Source: Hydrogenophilales bacterium (GTDB lineage: Bacteria; Pseudomonadota; Gammaproteobacteria; Burkholderiales; Thiobacillaceae). Taken from it: a stretch of 15,138 bases of DNA. Below the pieces are notes generated by a model. The model worked only from the letters and a program-made list of their open reading frames with translations, was not told where the DNA came from and made no database searches. Position 1 is the stretch's first letter; every line of letters starts with the position of its first letter. The DNA lies in NCBI GenBank assembly GCA_016719465.1, contig JADJYY010000039.1, forward strand, positions 1 to 15,138. The letters run 5' to 3'. A program made the translations under genes and the position numbers. Below, piece by piece: positions 13,641 through 15,138 of the stretch.

Positions 13641-13726
13641 TGCGCCTCACGCTGGGCTGCCGCCGCAGGGCGGTCAACCGCGACGCTTCGCTAAACCCAT
13701 CCCCTTCAATGTTTCCCTTGCATTTT

Positions 13727-13738
13727 GGAGAAGTCCAT
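13727..13738 (-). repeat. Right subterminal inverted repeat of the IS
   Basis: GGAGAAGTCCAT on the + strand, the partner of the repeat at 12132-12143. It ends 26 bp before the ftsX stop codon. Confidence 0.85.
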
Positions 13739-13764
13739 ATACGCCCTACTTGAACTGGATTGCG

Positions 13765-14665
13765 TCAGGTGCTTTCCACTTGCCGCAAGGCCTGGCCGAC
13801 GGCGAAATAGGCGCCGAGCCAGCCGAGAGTGGCGCTCAGGCCCAGCAGCAGCATGAGGTCGACACCGGACAGGCCGCCCAGCACGAACTGGGCGCCATAG
13901 GCGGACGCCACACGCTCGACGCTGGCTTCCAGTAGATGGGCGCCGACGCCGACCAGGGCGCCGCCGGTCAGGCCGCCGGCGAGTCCCTGGATGCCGCCGA
14001 AATAGAGGAAGGGCCGGCGGATGAAACGGTCGGTGGCGCCGATGAGCCGGGCGACCTCGATCTCGTCGCGCTGGGCATAGATCTGCAGGCGGATGGTGTT
14101 GGCGGTGATGGCGGCCAGGGCCAGGCCCAGCATGATGGAAAGCATGAATACCAGGTCGCGACCCAGGCCCATGAGCGCGGCCAGACGCTTGATCCAGTCG
14201 GTGTCCATCAAGACACGTTCGGCTTCCGGCGCCTGCCGGAGGCGGGACCCCAGGGCTTCCAGGGCGGGTGGGGTGGTGTCTTTCGGCGTGACCACCAGGG
14301 CATGGGGCGGGGATTGTCCGGCAAGCGGCGGCGATGTCCGACAGGCCGGCGGATTCCAGCTTCTCGATGCCTTCGCTTTGCTGACGAAGCGCACGGAGGC
14401 GATAGCGGCCTGGCTTGCCAGGGTGTTGGCCAGGGCTTTGCCTCTAGGCTTCTCCCAGTTCGGTTTTTGAAAGACGGTGATTTCCGCCTGGGGCTTGATG
14501 TCGCCGGCGGCACGATCCAAGATTGGACAGCGGCAGATACAGGCCGGTCGCCATGGCCACGGCGACACCGTTCACCGGGATGGTGAAGAGGCTGGCCACG
14601 GGGCGTCGAAAAACGCTGGGCGGCGATCTTGAGACTGAGTAGATGGTGGGTGAGCGAGCCCTCAT
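13765..14665 (-). pseudogene. ftsX: Cell division protein FtsX, frameshifted
   Basis: FtsX is the membrane subunit of the FtsEX ABC-type complex that regulates septal peptidoglycan hydrolases. ATG 14665-14663 overlaps the ftsE stop (ATGA). The N-terminal frame changes quickly, but RRPVASLFTIPVNGVAVAMA-TGLYLPLSNL (first membrane helix) is clear. The periplasmic part reads AAGDIKPQAEITVFQKPNWE, then ASVRFVSKAKA, a shift, and SPPHALVVTPKD. The rest is intact: MDTDWIKRLAALMGLGRDLV, helix FMLSIMLGLALAAITANTI, QIYAQRDEIEVARLIGATDR-FIRRPFLYFG, helix GLAGGLTGGALVGVGAHLL, and last helix LMLLLGLSATLGWLGAYFAVG to TGA 13767-13765. About 300 residues when repaired, with the usual four helices. Several indels are needed near 14330-14640. 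The IS right end lies 23 bp beyond the stop, so ftsX itself is not interrupted. Confidence 0.9.
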
Positions 14666-15138
14666 ACCAGCTTCACGTGAGCAAGTTTGCACGTTGCCGT
14701 CCGCCGTGCGCCGGATCAGGTCCTGGTCGTGGGTGGAGATGAGCAGGGGTGACGCCCACCTCGTTGAAAGGCCCGGAACATGTCCATGATGTCCTTGGCG
14801 TAGGCGTCGTCCAGGTTGGCGGTGGGTTCGTCCGCCAGCACCGGGGCAGAGGCGGCTGACGATGGCGCGGGCGTGCACAGGCGCTGCTGTTCGCCGCCGG
14901 AGAGGGTGATGGGGCGGGCCTTCTCCTTCTTCTGCGGGCCCACCTTGTCAAGGGCGGCGCACCCGCTTAGCGGCGTCGTTGCCGGTCAGGCCCTGGATGT
15001 GCAGGGGCAGCAGCACGTTTGTCGAACACGTTGCGGTCGTAAAGCGGCTTGTGGTCCTGGAAGATGAGACCGATGTTGCGCCGGAAGAAAGGGCAGGGCG
15101 GGGCGCTTCGTGCGGCCCACGTTCTGGCTGTTGACGAT
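14662..15138 (-). pseudogene. ftsE: Cell division ATP-binding protein FtsE, 5'-truncated by the window and frameshifted
   Basis: ATPase partner of FtsX. Only the part after the Walker A region lies inside the window. Stitched frames read SQNVGRTKRPALPFLRRNIG and LIFQDHKPLYDRNVFDNVLL (Q-loop), PLHIQGLTGNDAAKRVRAAL, then DKVGPQKKEKARPITLSGGE-QQR (ABC signature LSGGEQQR), ADEPTANLDD (Walker B), DIMDMFRAFNEVGVTLLIST-HDQDLI (switch His), and a short end that stops at TGA 14664-14662, overlapping the ftsX start. The frame changes at least four times in 480 bp, the highest density in the window. The gene order ftsE-ftsX is the normal one; ftsY, often upstream, would lie beyond the window. Confidence 0.88.

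Larger units (their letters stand above)
12125..13741 (+). mobile_element. IS110-family insertion sequence, IS1111 type
   Basis: A 1617-bp element. It has 12-bp subterminal inverted repeats at 12132-12143 and 13727-13738, 7 bases outside the left repeat and 3 outside the right one. From memory this is the arrangement described for IS1111-type elements. One DEDD transposase gene lies on the left and about 480 bp of non-coding sequence on the right, with a candidate guide RNA. There is no target-site duplication, as expected for the family. Removing 12125-13741 rejoins the flanks as CTATTG-CGCCCTAC, whose reverse complement begins GTAGGGCGCAATA, identical to the start of the intact unit at 12053. 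The junction is ambiguous by one C. No tnpB or passenger gene is seen. Confidence 0.88.

Noticed and set aside
1..15138. CRISPR arrays, rRNA and tRNA genes
   Set aside because: No regularly spaced repeats and no recognisable tRNA or rRNA sequence were seen on either strand, though no dedicated search could be run.

Overview
The window looks like a chromosomal segment of a GC-rich betaproteobacterium, perhaps Rhodocyclales or Nitrosomonadales-like. The reasons are the gene set (a porin ending in Phe, rpoH with a CIRCE box, ftsEX, an E. coli-type ycaO, an nfi-miaA-rlmJ run) and the high GC throughout. The genus cannot be fixed from the sequence alone.

Layout. 1-1541 (+): a broken partial gene I do not recognise, then a frameshifted HpcH/HpaI aldolase/citrate-lyase-family gene. 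1541-2110: GC-rich palindromic repeats around a frameshifted DUF559 nuclease-like gene (-). 2112-5572 (-): a probable operon read nfi, miaA, rlmJ, MBL-fold hydrolase, with a likely ATGA overlap between the last two. 5627-6837 (-): two divergent Uma2-family nuclease-like paralogues in tandem. 6838-8239 (+): a porin with a structured leader and a strong terminator. 8352-8890 (+): a small secreted ComEA-type helix-hairpin-helix protein and a 34-residue membrane protein, each followed by a clear terminator; the last terminator is shared with rpoH. 8907-9816 (-): rpoH (sigma-32) behind a perfect CIRCE operator, so the heat-shock sigma factor is probably under HrcA repression. 10198-11949 (+): ycaO. 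12053-12126: a REP/BIME-like pair of palindromes. 12125-13741: an IS110-family element of the IS1111 type. 13765-15138 (-): ftsX and the 3' part of ftsE, both frameshifted.

The main discovery is in the insertion sequence. Its 12-bp subterminal inverted repeats set its ends. Removing 12125-13741 restores a 13-base target, GTAGGGCGCAATA, of which a second intact copy lies in the neighbouring palindrome. Downstream of the transposase, a non-coding stretch can be drawn by eye as a bridge RNA (seekRNA). It has a target internal loop whose two guide strands match the two halves of that same target, and a second loop whose strands partly match the element's own ends. The element therefore appears to carry a readable guide for the palindrome it sits in. 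A 23-bp inverted repeat with TTATCCAC ends in the tail of the element is unexplained.

Most genes in 1-4.5 kb and 13.7-15.1 kb carry single-base frameshifts, while 4.9-12.2 kb is clean. Where I could reconstruct them, the breaks fall in homopolymers and the translated protein remains family-like in another frame. This points to indel errors in the assembly rather than real decay, except that the transposase shift could be either.
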